Shown here piece by piece: positions 20,672 to 33,200 of a DNA stretch of 64,000 bases. The position numbers were made by a program, and so were the translations under genes. Positions within the stretch are counted from its first letter, which is position 1; each line of letters begins with the position of its first letter. This DNA is from Lottia gigantea (Eukaryota; Mollusca; Gastropoda; Lottiidae): contig NW_008710086.1 of NCBI RefSeq assembly GCF_000327385.1, positions 380,358 to 444,357 of the forward strand. The letters run 5' to 3'. The notes beneath the pieces are model-generated. The model saw nothing but the letters and a program-made list of their open reading frames with translations. It ran no database searches and was not told where the DNA came from.

Positions 20672-21768
20672 TCTGCACTATGGTCAGTGGCAGCGAGAGT
20701 GGGGCATCTGGACTATGGTCAGTGGCGGCGAGAGTGGGGCATCTGCACTATGGTCAGTGGCGGCGAGAGTGGGGCATCTGCACTATGGTCAGTGGCAGCG
20801 AGAGTGGGGCATCTGCACTATGGTCAGTGGCGGCGAGAGTGGGGCATCTGCACTATGGTCAGTGACGACGAGAGTGGGGGCGAGAGTGGGGCATCTGCAC
20901 TACGGTCAGTGGCAGCGAGAGTGGGGCATCTGCACTATGGTCAGTGGCAGCGAGAGTGGGGCATCTGCACTATGGTCAGTGGCGGCGAGAGTGGGGCATC
21001 TGCACTATGGTCAGTGGCGGCGAGAGTGGGGCATCTGCACTATGGTCAGTGGCGGCGAGAGTGGGGGCGAGAGTGGGGCATCTGCACTATGGTCAGTGGC
21101 AGCGAGAGTGGGGCATCTGCACTATGGTCAGTGGCGGCGAGAGTGGGGCATCTGCACTATGGTCAGTGACGACGAGAGTGGGGGCGAGAGTGGGGCATCT
21201 GCACTACGGTCAGTGGCAGCGAGAGTGGGGCATCTGCACTATGGTCAGTGGCAGCGAGAGTGGGGCATCTGCACTATGGTCAGTGGCGGCGAGAGTGGGG
21301 CATCTGCACTATGGTCAGTGGCGGCGAGAGTGGGGCATCTGCACTATGGTCAGTGGCGGCGAGAGTGGGGGCGAGAGTGGGGCATCTGCACTATGGTCAG
21401 TGGCAGCGAGAGTGGGGCATCTGCACTATGGTCAGTGGCGGCGAGAGTGGGGGCGAGAGTGGGGCATCTGCACTATGGTCAGTGGCGGCGAGAGTGGGGC
21501 ATCTGCACTATGGTCAGTGGCGGCGAGAGTGGGGGCGAGAGTGGGGCATCTGCACTATGGTTAGTGGCAGCGAGAGTGGGGCATCTGCACTATGGTCAGT
21601 GGCGGCGAGAGTGGGGCATCTGCACTACGGTCAGTGGCAGCGAGAGTGGGGCATCTGCACTATGGTCAGTGGCAGCGAGAGTGGGGCATCTGCACTATGG
21701 TCAGTGGCAGCGAGAGTGGGGCATCTGCACTATGGTCAGTGGCAGCGAGACTGGGACATCTGCAATAC
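20672..21768. repeat. 35-bp G+C-rich satellite, ~30 copies
   Basis: Unit GCACTATGGTCAGTGGCGGC then GAGAGTGGGGCATCT, with some units carrying an extra GGGCGAGAGTGG. All three plus frames are stop-free, since 35 is 2 modulo 3 and a frame cycles through all registers, giving an open frame of up to 369 codons. It stands out from the AT-rich surroundings. One N is at 20670. Confidence 0.95.
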
Positions 21769-22169
21769 ACAAAAATGTGTATCAGAAAGCACCAAATCAA
21801 TTCCATTTTTCAAAAATTTTCTAGGGGGAGAACAGTCTGAAAGATTCCTTGACAGATTTGTGTATTGTGGAAGGACTGTCACATTTGAAATCTCAATCCC
21901 GATAGTTAACCCTTTAGTTATCCACCCCCTCCCCCCCCCCCCCCCCTTGGACCATGATTGTACCCCCAGAGTCCAGGCTGGCATTGCCATTGTCCATGTC
22001 TTCGACCTTTCTCAATAAAACACTGTGAGCGGGTCTTTGAAGGCTTTTCTTAGAAATCAGTAGTCTTCAACACATGAATCACGGAATATGACGAATTCAA
22101 CGAGAACGATTAAATCTTTCTCTAAACCCACCAACTGGATTATTCTTTAATCTTCACACACAAACTGGA

Positions 22170-23904
22170 TCAGGGCCAGAATTCAACGGGGGCTCTGAAA
22201 TGGTATACAATAGAAATGATATACATAGAAATGATATACAATTGAAATGGTATACATAGAAATGATATACCATTGAAATAATATACAATTGAACTGGTAT
22301 ACAATTGAAATGATATACAAGGGGAATGATATACAATTGGAATGATATACAATTGAAATGAAATACAATTGAAATAATATACCGGAGAAATGATATACAA
22401 TTGAAATGATATACAATTGGAATGGTATACAATTAAAATGGTNNNNNNNNNNNNNNNNNNNNNNNNNNNNNNNNNNNNNNNNNNNNNNNNNNAATTGAAA
22501 TGATATACAATTGTAATGATATACAATTAAAATGATATACAATAGAAATGATATACAATAGAAATGATATACAATAGAAATGATATACAATTGAAATAAT
22601 ATACAATTGAAATGATATACAATTGTAATAATATACAATTGAAATGATATACAATTGAAATGATATACAATTGTAATGATATACATTTGAAATGATATAC
22701 AATTGTAATGATATACAATTGAAATGATATACAATTGTAATGATATACAATTGAAATGATATACAATTGTAATGATATACAATTGAAATGATATACAATA
22801 GAAATGATATACAATAGAAATGATATACAATTGAAATGATAAACACTTGAAATGATATAGAATTGTAATGATATAGAATTTAAATGATATACAATTGAAA
22901 TGATATACAATTGTAATGATATACAATAGAAATGACATACAATAGAAATGATATACAAATGAAATGATATACAATAGAAATGATATACAATATACAATAG
23001 AAATGATATACTATTGAAATGATATACAATATACAATTGAAATGATATACAATATACAATAGAAATGATATACTATTGAAATGATATACAATATACAATT
23101 GAAATGATATACAATTGTAATGATATACAATAGAAATGATATACAAATGAAATGATATACAATAGAAATGATATACAATATACAATAGAAATGATATACT
23201 ATTGAAATGATGGTATGTCAATAGAAATGATATACTATTGAAATGATATACAATATACAATTGAAATGATATACAATATACAATAGAAATGATATACTAT
23301 TGAAATGATATACAATATACAATTGAAATGATATACAATTGAAATGATACACAACTCTAACTTACGATATGATGGATTGAGTTGCTACTAAGAGCAAGGG
23401 AGATAACCTTATAATATTATGGATAATATCTACCGTTGCTAAAGGAATATGACTGTTACTTACTATATAATGGATTGATGTCTAATTTTAATGGAGATTT
23501 CGGTATTCCTCCACCACAATAACCATTTCCAGATACATGTATATCGTCATCAGTCCTGAGCTCAATGTCAAATCTGGGTATAGCGCCAGTACGTATCCAT
23601 TCATTCTGAAAGTTACAATCATCTCCATGAAAATCTCCAATTTGTAATCAGTACAAATACACTAATAACGTGATTGGAATTGGGGGGGGGGGGGGGGGGG
23701 TTACCTCAACATCAAGACGGAAATAGAAGTAATAGTTACCGTAGGGTTGAAGATTAGACCAGTATCAACGACGTATAAAACAGCCCTTCCTTTGGGGGGA
23801 CAATACAAGATTTGACCACCACAACCCTGTGCCCAGCCATATTTCTTTACCATACCATTTATTTGGGTAGTGAAGTTAGCATCATCTTCCTTAATAGTCA
23901 TCGT
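22170..23904 (-). CDS. 3' exons of an unrecognised gene, including a 22-nt microexon
   Basis: Exons 23904-23740 (165 nt) and 23605-23464 (142 nt) join in phase through GTAACT/CAG. They read TMTIKEDDANFTTQINGMVK, KYGWAQGCGGQILYCPPKGR, AVLYVVDTGLIFNPT, then NEWIRTGAIPRFDIELRTDD, DIHVSGNGYCGGGIPKSP. A 22-nt exon 23387-23366 with a very good acceptor (CTCCCTTGCTCTTAG) and GTAAGT, and a last exon 22194-22170 (TTTCAG acceptor), continue in phase as IATQSIIS-APVEFWP-stop. Cysteines and glycines suggest an extracellular protein, but I recognise no domain. The first coding exons lie upstream and were not found. The two large exons are well supported; the two small ones are inference. Confidence 0.5.
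22199..23345. repeat. 16-bp satellite, ~70 copies, with an assembly gap
   Basis: Unit GAAATGATATACAATT, with ATAGAAATGATATAC and ATACAATATACAATAG variants. The 50-N gap 22443-22492 interrupts it, so true length is unknown. It fills the last intron of the unrecognised minus-strand gene; minus-strand open frames through it are artefacts. Confidence 0.95.
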
Positions 23905-23934
23905 CTATAAAACAAATAAACATCATTTTTTTTT

Positions 23935-24125
23935 TTTTACAAGGATAACAACTAAGGTTCTAGAAGATCTTGTCTACCAGTCGGTCCTGAGAAAACATCT
24001 TGGCATTAATTTAACAAGAATAACAAGTAAGAATTTAGAGGATCCTGTTGGTCCTGAAAAAACCTTAAGGGAAAACCGGATAACATCTTAGGATGCTAGA
24101 AGATGGTTTTTACCAGTTGGTCACA
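23935..24125. repeat. Diverged copies of the 77-bp satellite family
   Basis: AAGGATAACAACTAAGGTTC..GTCTACCAG.CGGTCCTGAG and two weaker units follow the reverse complement of the 18840-20335 unit. Confidence 0.6.
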
Positions 24126-24167
24126 AGGTAAATTGGCCTCAGTAATATGTCCACAGTCTTGACCTCA

Positions 24168-25145
24168 GTAATTTGATCTATTCTTATCATGGACTGTATA
24201 TTACATTGAAGATATACCCTCCAATCTATTCTTATCATTTACTGTATATTACATTGATGATATAGTCTCCAATCTATTCTTATCATGGACTGTATATTAC
24301 ATTGAATATATAGTCTCCAATCTATTCTTATCATGGACTGTATATTACATTGAAGATATAGCCTTCAATCTATTCTTATCATGGACTGTATATTACATTG
24401 AATATATAGTCTCCAATCTATTCTTATCATGGACTGTATATTACATTGAAGATATAGTCTCCAATCTATTCTTATCATGGACTGTATATTACATTGAATA
24501 TATAGTCTCCAATCTATTCTTATCATGGACTGTATATTACATTGAAGATATAGCCTTCAATCTATTCTTATCATGTACTGTATATTACATTGAAGATATA
24601 GTCTCCAATCTATTCTTATCATGGACTGTATATTACATTGAAGATATACCCTCCAATCTATTCTTATCATGGACTGTATATTACATTGATGATATAGCCT
24701 CCAATCTATTCTTATCATGGACTGTATATTACATTGAAGATATAACCTCCAATCTATTCTTATCATGGACTGTATATTACATTGAAGATATAGCCTCCAA
24801 TCTATTCTTATCATGGACTGTATATTACATTGAAGATATAGTCTCCAATCTATTCTTATCATGGACTGTATATTATATTGAAGATATAGTCTCCAATCTA
24901 TTCTTATCATGGACTGTATATTACATTGAAGATATAGCCTCCAATCTATTCTTATCATGGACTGTATATTACATTGATGATATAGTCTCCAATCTATTCT
25001 TATCATGGATTGTATATTACATTGATGATATAGCCTTCAATCCATTCTTATCATGGACTGTATATTACATTGATGATATAGTCTCCAATCTATTCTTATC
25101 ATGGACTGTATATTACATTGATGATATAGTCTCCAATCTATTCTA
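24168..25145. repeat. 48-bp satellite, ~20 copies
   Basis: Unit CTATTCTTATCATGGACTGT then ATATTACATTGAAGATATAG then TCTCCAAT. It is open on the minus strand (48 = 16 codons, MIRIDWRLYLQCNIQS), a by-product of the unit length with no sign of coding use. Confidence 0.95.
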
Positions 25146-25254
25146 ATTACATCGAAAATTTAACCATTTCCACCCATCTCCGAAACCTTGTAAATAAATT
25201 TTTGCCCTTTGGCTGATTTGTTTGGTCACCCATGAATTGATCTGATTGTATCTC

Positions 25255-25389
25255 ATGATTTTGACCGAGATAGTAGTGGCGGATTTCGCACGCGAAGAAG
25301 CCCATGCTTACTCTTTAAAAACACCTGATGGTACACTTGATTTTTATTGCGTTTGTGGAGGTGTTACAGAGACCTTCTCGATTCCGTAG
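25255..25389 (+). CDS. Short ORF of 44 codons, coding-like but unsupported
   Basis: ATG to TAG reads MILTEIVVADFAREEAHAYS, LKTPDGTLDFYCVCGGVTET, FSIP. Composition is more protein-like and G+C-richer than the flanks. No splice partner, homologue or promoter was recognised; it could be an exon, an element fragment or chance. Confidence 0.2.
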   Translation: MILTEIVVADFAREEAHAYSLKTPDGTLDFYCVCGGVTETFSIP

Positions 25390-27225
25390 CGATCTCGACA
25401 AGTAATATCGACAATGGTGCAGTATCTAATGCTAATACCACGCTTATCGCGACCTCAGCATGCTGTAAGATAATTTACCGTCGCCGTAGCAGCTCAGTAA
25501 CGACGCCTTTCCGTACCTAAATGACCGTGTGCCTAAAAAATGGTGTGTTTAAAAGAAGTGTGCTCAAAATATCGTATATTATTGTCTTGTGCTTAAAATA
25601 TTTATGCCCAAAATGACTGCTTACTCTATGGGCGCATTAAAATTAGCCGTGGTCTAAATTTGTTTAGAGTATTCTCCCTTTAATTGTTTAAAAATTAATC
25701 GTAGAAAACTTCAAAAAGAAACACTGTATTTAATGGACTGGCTTTCAGTCGTTTTGTTTGTTATTCATTATCAACTATAACTACACGTTTTATAATTCAC
25801 TGTGGCACAGGCTATTATTATTATTAACTGACGTCATAAAACTTGGAGTTTGTGTAGAATCAATAGAACCTCAGACGTCTGATTGAAAATTGGAACGGTA
25901 AAAATTGATGCTATCATAGACCCCGATACACATTAAAACATCTTTACAATACCTTTAAATATTACTCACTTAAAATTGATATAAATCCACAAAAAATATA
26001 ATCGGCAGAAGACGACAACTTTTCAATCTATATGTTTTATTCAACCCCAACCCCCCTTTTTTTCTTTGACTCTACCTGCCACGATGATTCAGTGTATTAA
26101 AAGTCACAAAATGCCTTACCCTTAGGGGAGAAGATTCATAATTTTTGTCATGGTCCCTTTGTAATATTGTACAATAAAATATGTTTAAACTACACAATGC
26201 CGCATTCGAAAAATTTCATTTGTGTGGGTAAATGGTCAACAAACGTGAGATTTAAAAATATGATATTATTATAATACACTGAAATGATACAAAGGGAGAT
26301 AACAATGCATAATTTATTTGACCACTTTATTTACAAATTCACCGTTATTTACAATCGATGTACAGGCAACAATTTTATAAAATATTTGAAATAATAATGT
26401 CATATCAAGAAGAAAATCTCATCTGAAGATTTTAAATACAAAATAAAATTTATCATATAAAACTGAATTAAATTAATCTTTGTTTTTACAATCACTGGAT
26501 TAACAGATAGTTTTACTTTCTAATCCTACACAGAATACAACTAAGATTCATTATATTATTTAATTATAAACTCTGAACTAATTTAAACGTTGAATATCAA
26601 TCATGCTGTGCACTAGACAAAAGAAGGAAGCTTTAATATTTTTACATTTTTTAATTGAACACAAATTTTAGATGTTATTGAATTAAATTAAATTGTTTAT
26701 TACCAAATAGTAATGCCCGTTACTGATATCAAAAGTCTAAAATCGTTACGTTAAAAACACCAGTACAGTGGCGTGACATAGGATACTAGTACCAAAACAA
26801 TACACAGCTTTATAAAAATAATAACCATTAAAAAATGAAATAACAATAAAGATAGGCGTTACCTCGAAATATATCATCAATATATCATCATTTTGGGTAT
26901 TCTGATAATAAGGTATACAAACATCAAACCCTTATATAAATACAGTTTTTTGTGAAGAGATCTTTGCACATAGATGACAAACTTCAATTTGAGATCAAAT
27001 TTTCTATCTTTAAAAACAGTTGACGAATTTCAAGAGAGGGCTGTTTTTTATTTTGCTAAAGAGAAGGTAAAAGAAAGGGAAATAAAAAAATAGGATTACT
27101 TTTTGGCATCGCGAGACAAGAAAATAATACGATTGAGCAAATATAATGAAAGAAGTTTCAATGAGCAAAATATAATTTGTGTTTTAATTGGACATATTAC
27201 ACAGACTGTGAAAGTTTGTAAACCA
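25390..27225. other. AT-rich intergenic region with one MITE fragment
   Basis: 25860-25975 (CAGACGTCTGATTGAAAATT..TTTACAATACCTTTAA) is one arm of the foldback MITE family. The rest shows no exon or array. Confidence 0.4.
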
Positions 27226-27363
27226 GGGCCCCGTTTCTCAAAAATCCGTACGAGTCAACTTGCACGTTAAGTGAATAAAAACATTATTCTTGACGTTATC
27301 AAATTATTAATTCATAACCTTTACGCTCTATGTTAATCTACAATATTTTGAGAAACGGAGTCC
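27226..27363. mobile_element. Small inverted-repeat element, 138 bp
   Basis: Ends GGGCCCCGTTTCTCAAAA and, reversed, GGACTCCGTTTCTCAAAA match at 16 of 18 positions. No ORF; AT-rich centre. Confidence 0.6.
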
Positions 27364-27469
27364 AGGGTTCTACGATATTAGCACTTATTTAAACATGATG
27401 GTAAAAGGGGAACTATATTTTTGTACATATACACAGAATATTGTTAAGAAAACTATTGAAAAATAGTCA

Positions 27470-27700
27470 ACATGAGAACATGATATAATGATGATGTTGG
27501 CAATACGGAACATAGTATAAAAACCATGTAACAATTGGCAACATGATATAATGACGAAGAAGACAATATTGGGAACATGAATTAATGACAGGTAACAATA
27601 AGGAACATGATACGATGACGAGGTTCAATTGAGAACATCGCCTAGACAATTAGGAACATGATACGATGATGTGTAGAGGACTGAGAACATGATATCTAAC
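27470..27700. repeat. Degenerate GAACATGATATAATGA repeats
   Basis: GAACATGATA(T/C)(A/G)ATGA recurs at irregular spacing of roughly 40-65 bp with variable filler such as GATGTTGGCAATA. Confidence 0.55.
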
Positions 27701-28476
27701 GATCTAACACCTAAATAAAGTTCTTATCATAGACAACAGACAAAAACTTTCATAAAGTATAAGTTTTTAGTGAGGTTTAGCAAACAGGACTAAGTATGGC
27801 AGTTGGTATCACAAACTTTAATTATTCATACCTATGATTATATAATATATATCATGAGACCACTTTAGAACTCCCATATTTAACCCGATTATTGAACAAA
27901 AAACCATAAAAACATGAACATATCCATATTGATAATAAAATAATGTATATATACATAACGGTTATTATACATATTTCATTTGGCAACAATTCATTAACAT
28001 AACAAAAATAACAATTTACTCTACTTCTGAAATTTCAGATTTCTTCTCATGGTGTTAAAAACATCTTTATCTTATGATAAAATTATATTATAATGGATAA
28101 ATAAAAATTGATATGAACCTGATATCAATATGTACAGAGGATAACGAAATTGCCAGAAAGTAATTTCTTAGATTTATGTTTGAACTGTTTTAGCTAAAGG
28201 ATCAATTGTTTAACATCGTCTGCGCATGAATATGTCACACAATTTACTACGCTGAAGTCGTTTCGTAACGAAAAAAGAATCTGTTTGATGTCATTTTGGC
28301 GGGTAAGCGTTGTAAGACGTCATAACGGAGCTTTCAAGTTGGCGTTATCACCACATCACTAAGACGTTATATTTACACGTCACAAAGTCGTCGTTGCTAG
28401 GTCACAAAGTTTTTAAGGTGACGTTATAACGAGAGGCACAAAGCGTCTGATTGGCAATGATATAGAGAATATAAAG
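27701..28476. other. AT-rich intergenic region
   Basis: No exon found. 28300-28440 holds a cluster of ACGTCA/TGACGT half-sites (AAGACGTCATAACG, ACGTCACAAAG, GTGACGTTATAACG). Confidence 0.3.
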
Positions 28477-28477
28477 A

Positions 28478-28757
28478 TATAGCTCTATCTAACCAGCTCT
28501 ATCTGACCAGCTCTATCTAACCAGCTCTATCTGACCAGCTCTATCTTACCAGCTCTATCTGACCAGCTCTATCTAACCAACTCTATCTGACCAACTCTAT
28601 CTAACCAGCTCTATCTAACCAGCTCTATCTTACCAGCTCTATCTGACCAACTCTATCTAACCAGCTCTATCTAATCAGCTCTATCTTACCAGCTCCAGCA
28701 AACCAGCTCTATCTAACCAGCTCTATCTAACCAGCTCTATCTGACCAGCTCTATCTG
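28478..28757. repeat. 14-bp minisatellite, ~20 copies
   Basis: Unit CTCTATCTAACCAG with CTGACC, CTTACC and CCAACT variants. Confidence 0.95.
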
Positions 28758-29799
28758 AGCATACATTTTCAAATTTATTTCAGAGAATGGGACGGACAAA
28801 TGAAAATAATGATAAAACAATGGTTAAAAGAGAAATATAGACGAAATTAAGGATTTCATGCAGTTATCACAGATATGAAGAACAAACTATATAATACAAG
28901 CAATAAATATACCAAATTCTTTTAAAATTTCAGCATTAAAATAAAAAATTGAATACGCAATTAATGATATGAAAAAATTGTATGATATCATTCTAAGCAA
29001 AGAACATTTTGTTCAACATGTTTTGTTACAGTTGATTATAGACAAATTGACGTGGTTTCGGGAGGAACACGATTGTAGAAGTACAAGACAATCCCCATAA
29101 TGTTGATGGTGTATAAATCATAAGTAGACAACGTCTATAAATATATTAATTGTGAAATTTGTATCAAGAACGTCATAAAAGTGTATAAACCAACTGGTTG
29201 CTCGGAGATGTTTCTGTTTATCCTAGTTTACAAATAAAAATCATCGACACGTACGTTTTCTGCTGTCTAAAAACATCACAGTACATACAAATGAAGAGTT
29301 ATGATTGGTCACTCCAGACATGAACTGTCTAATCAGTTTATCTAGCCGAAACACTTGCGATCTTTAAAAAGTTCATTACGAAAATTCCACGAAACACTAG
29401 ATTTACTTTTGGTCTGATTCGAACTCTCTTAAACTCTATAGCTGAACACTACGTTTCTGAAAAGAAGAACCAAGTTGCTTAAAGAGATGTCGAGTTTACA
29501 AAACACTATAGAACATATTCTAAGCTTTTTGGATTTAGATTCGAGTTGACACCAATTTACTCAAATAAATACGATGAGCTATGTCTTAAAGTCATACCGA
29601 GTCGAGTAACAACACTACAACAAAAATATTATCAGATAATGACCTCTGTGAAACTGAAAGTCGAAAGAGATGGTGAGTTAACCTTTCCAAATCCCTCAGT
29701 AATATACTGTATACGATATATAAGTTTTGCATTGTTCACTGCTCAATCTCACCAGAGTTACCACATCCAATATAACCGATATAACTCATATAAATACCA

Positions 29800-30165
29800 T
29801 AAACTATGTGGACTCTCTGAAAGATATACCGAGTTCACCATACTAAACACCACATAAATGATACGAAATATGGAAGGCACGTCTTGCTGACTGCACCAAT
29901 CGCAGAGTGGCACCAGAGTTTCAGCAACCAGTATAACCGGTATAAGGCCACGTGAATATAATTAAATATGTGGAGTCTCTGAAAGATATACCAAGTTCAC
30001 CAAGTTAATACACCAAATTAATGATAAAGCTTATTCAGGCTGGCAAAACCAATGACAGAGTGGTACCACATAACAGTATCTAATTTAACCGGTTTAAAGC
30101 CACATCATTAGATTTGTGGACTCTCTGAAAGATATACCAAGTTCACCATTCAAGTCTCCTCATAA
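29800..30165. repeat. ~150-bp tandem repeats downstream of the sulfotransferase gene
   Basis: TGTGGACTCTCTGAAAGATA then TACC-R-AGTTCACCA recurs at about 29808, 29970 and 30117, with AACCGGTATAA..GCCAC between units. A relative lies at 54340-54500. Confidence 0.7.
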
Positions 30166-30272
30166 TTGATATAATGTATAATAGACAAAGATAAGGTATG
30201 AAATCTCCATATCGCACTAGAGAAACCACCCCTGAACTAACCGGTAGTAAACTCCCTAAATCACCGGACAGC

Positions 30273-33200
30273 TCAGTAATCCTGAAAATCGTTATTTTTG
30301 ACAATGTTTCTTAAAACATCCGGGAAAGGATAACTAAATAAATTATAATCAGGATAATACATCTTCCATAGTTTCTTTAAATTACTCTCAGGTACATTTT
30401 TATACGCATTAGTTAAAGTCTGTTTCGTGTACGTGTAATTCGTCGACACCAAGTCTCCCTTGAATTTATCGCGCACGTGTATTTTGTTTAAAACATGTTC
30501 AATATCGCTGTTTAAACTTTCATATTTTCCTATAAAGTCGTACGACATGATACAAGGATGACACTGTTTATAATATTGTTCCCAATGTTCGTTAAGATCC
30601 TCGTCGTTCTGTTCTGCATCAACTACATACTGCACAAACTCGGGAAACGTGACGTCATTTCCCTTCTGTAATGACGTCTTCGACGGCTTCTTCCGGTATT
30701 TTTTGATGATTTTGGTACCGAAATTCAAATGAAAATACGTACTCCATTTAGCGTGTATCTTGTTCTCGTACGACGAATACAATCGCTCTAAAGGTTCACG
30801 AACGAAGGACATTTTGAAGTAGGATTGAATCCTCTTTTTTCTCTCAGGTCCCGAGAAGTCACTAAGTTTTTTAAGATTTTTGCTGTATTTTGTGAAGATG
30901 TCGCTCACTGAAATGTCTAAATGGCTTTTCACCTTCGTGGCACCACTAAGATAAAGCAACATTTTTCGGATGTCGTTTTGTGCCACCCCTGGCATCTGAC
31001 AATACAGTAATTTGTGTTTATCGTCCACGATTATTTGTTGTAGCTTTACGGCTGGTATGAGAGCAGGGTCGGGCATATTAGGACGTAATTTGTTGCACCA
31101 ATGTTTCAATGTTTCGACACGATCCGTTCTCTCAGCATCCTGGTTGTTAACTGATACCGAAGCCTGAAAAGAAAGGGGAACTCTGTTAATAGATTTACGT
31201 CTAAGTCTATAAAAACATTTCTCTCGATTGTACATAAAGTGGTGCTCGGGCGGGACTGCTGAAAATTGGTGGTACGTGGGACAGTTTGGTCAATCGCTAG
31301 ACTTAGTCGACTCGACCACACCAATTGTCGTAATATGACATTATCTCGTTGTCTCCTTCTTTCAAGGAATAACATGTTCTAGTCGCCAAACCGAGATGTC
31401 AGAATTTTTGACGATATCAGTTAATTTGCAGATTAGAACATTAAGATCTATGACGGACCCGATAACATGCTAAACATGCCTGTAAACTTGAGCCCAATTA
31501 ATAAACTGATATGATAATAATATTTAATTTCATTGGTGGATACAGAATAACATCTTCATATCTTTCTTGGGCTACCTTTTTAATATCAAACTATAATGAG
31601 GTGTAATAATTTATTAATCGTACCTCCACTACTTCAGGCGCAATGCTTTTTGTAGAAAGGTCGGTTTACACCTTCATTCCATTATTTTACTGAACTATTA
31701 TTTTATCAGCATATTTCGAGGTAAAATCATAATTTCTAAATTTTTCTTTATCTTGAGTTTTTACTGAGATCTAAATCTTACAATCATGTTTTTATGTATA
31801 ATCATAATTACTGTATCTTACCTTGGGTGCTAATTTTCTATCTGCTGTTATCTTCATCTGTTTGATATTAGATGCTGACGCTGCTGGAGCTCCTACCGCC
31901 CGTTTATTAGGAGCATGTTTATTAGCGGTAGGTTGAAATAATGCGTGGTCTTCTTCCTTTAATTCCCTCATTACAACTAGGTGTGAGGCATCGTAAGGGG
32001 GAGATAAATCTTTCGTTTCGAATATCTGCCATTTTCCTACAAAATATAAAAAAATCAAAATATGAGATATTGATTAACAGAATCGTTATATAAAAATCAC
32101 AGTAAGGATGTTGATTTCATATTTACTCTAACGGACATTGAAGAAAATTGCAAAACCACCACACTGGGGTTTTAACCCTTTTATTTCTGTTACCCCTTTC
32201 AAGATCAAGATTGCATTACCTCCCTTCTCCCTATAAATCCTCACTATTTCGTGATTCCCTGCAACCTGTTTTCATGTCGGTGAATATAGCCTGACAATTT
32301 GAATTATAATTGTCTTAAAGTTTAGGTTAGATTACAAAACTCCGAAAACAAATAGTATACAGTAGTCTAGAAGATCCTACGGAGGTGCGAAATAATCCCA
32401 CAAAACCGGGCCTAGTTTTTCTGTCTCTACACCAGCCGACAACTGCCAAAATAGCTGTAAGAGGCTGGAATAGGGGAGGGGGTATTTAGCTTACAATGCA
32501 GAATATTTATTTACTGTATTTTATCTAATATGGTACAGAAATGAAGAACGTAACGTAAACCTTCATTTTCTCTCTCCAAAGATAACGGACTAGAGATAGA
32601 TTATATTAGATCTTCTTCAAATACTTTCAAAAAATCTTAAAAAGTAAAACTCCGTTTTGTATAGGTATTAGCAGATCATCTTCCACAAATCAAGGAACAA
32701 TCTGAATCTGAGTTTTACACCGACGGAAATCCGGTTGAAATACCTTAAACTCTGTTAACTGATCAGTGAACTATAAGCCAATGTCATTTCAAGGGGAAAT
32801 TTTGTTAATTGATTTTCACACAGAAAATTGTGTTGTGATATAAATTCTCATGACCCCTATTCAATTTATTTTACATAATGTTTTATAAAAATGTCTTTGA
32901 AAATGTTTTGAAAGGACGAATTCAGGATAATGGACCACTGTGATATGGTTTAGATAAATAAGATTTCAAAAAGTTTCAAGTCGGCCCCACCCTTCAATAC
33001 AATACTCTTGTCAATGTTGAAATGTAATTATCTAATGCCTATGGATCAATTTAATAGTGTACACGTCATCTAGTTTAAATACTATTATATATTTTTCTTC
33101 AATCTATACAACTGTCAGGTCAGACTATTGATTCAGCGTCTTCACAAATTTACAAACCTTTTAAACATTATGACCAATCCTTTTTTTTTAGGTTCGAGTA

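Noticed and set aside
20715-21824. 369-codon open frame as a gene
   Set aside because: It is created by a stop-free 35-bp repeat; all three frames are open and there is no splice or start-context support.
22183-23260. Long hydrophobic minus-strand frames (YHFNCISF repeats)
   Set aside because: They are translations of the 16-bp satellite and run through the N gap.
29546-29857. 103-codon plus-strand frame
   Set aside because: It runs into the ~150-bp tandem repeats, and codon usage and sequence give no family signal.
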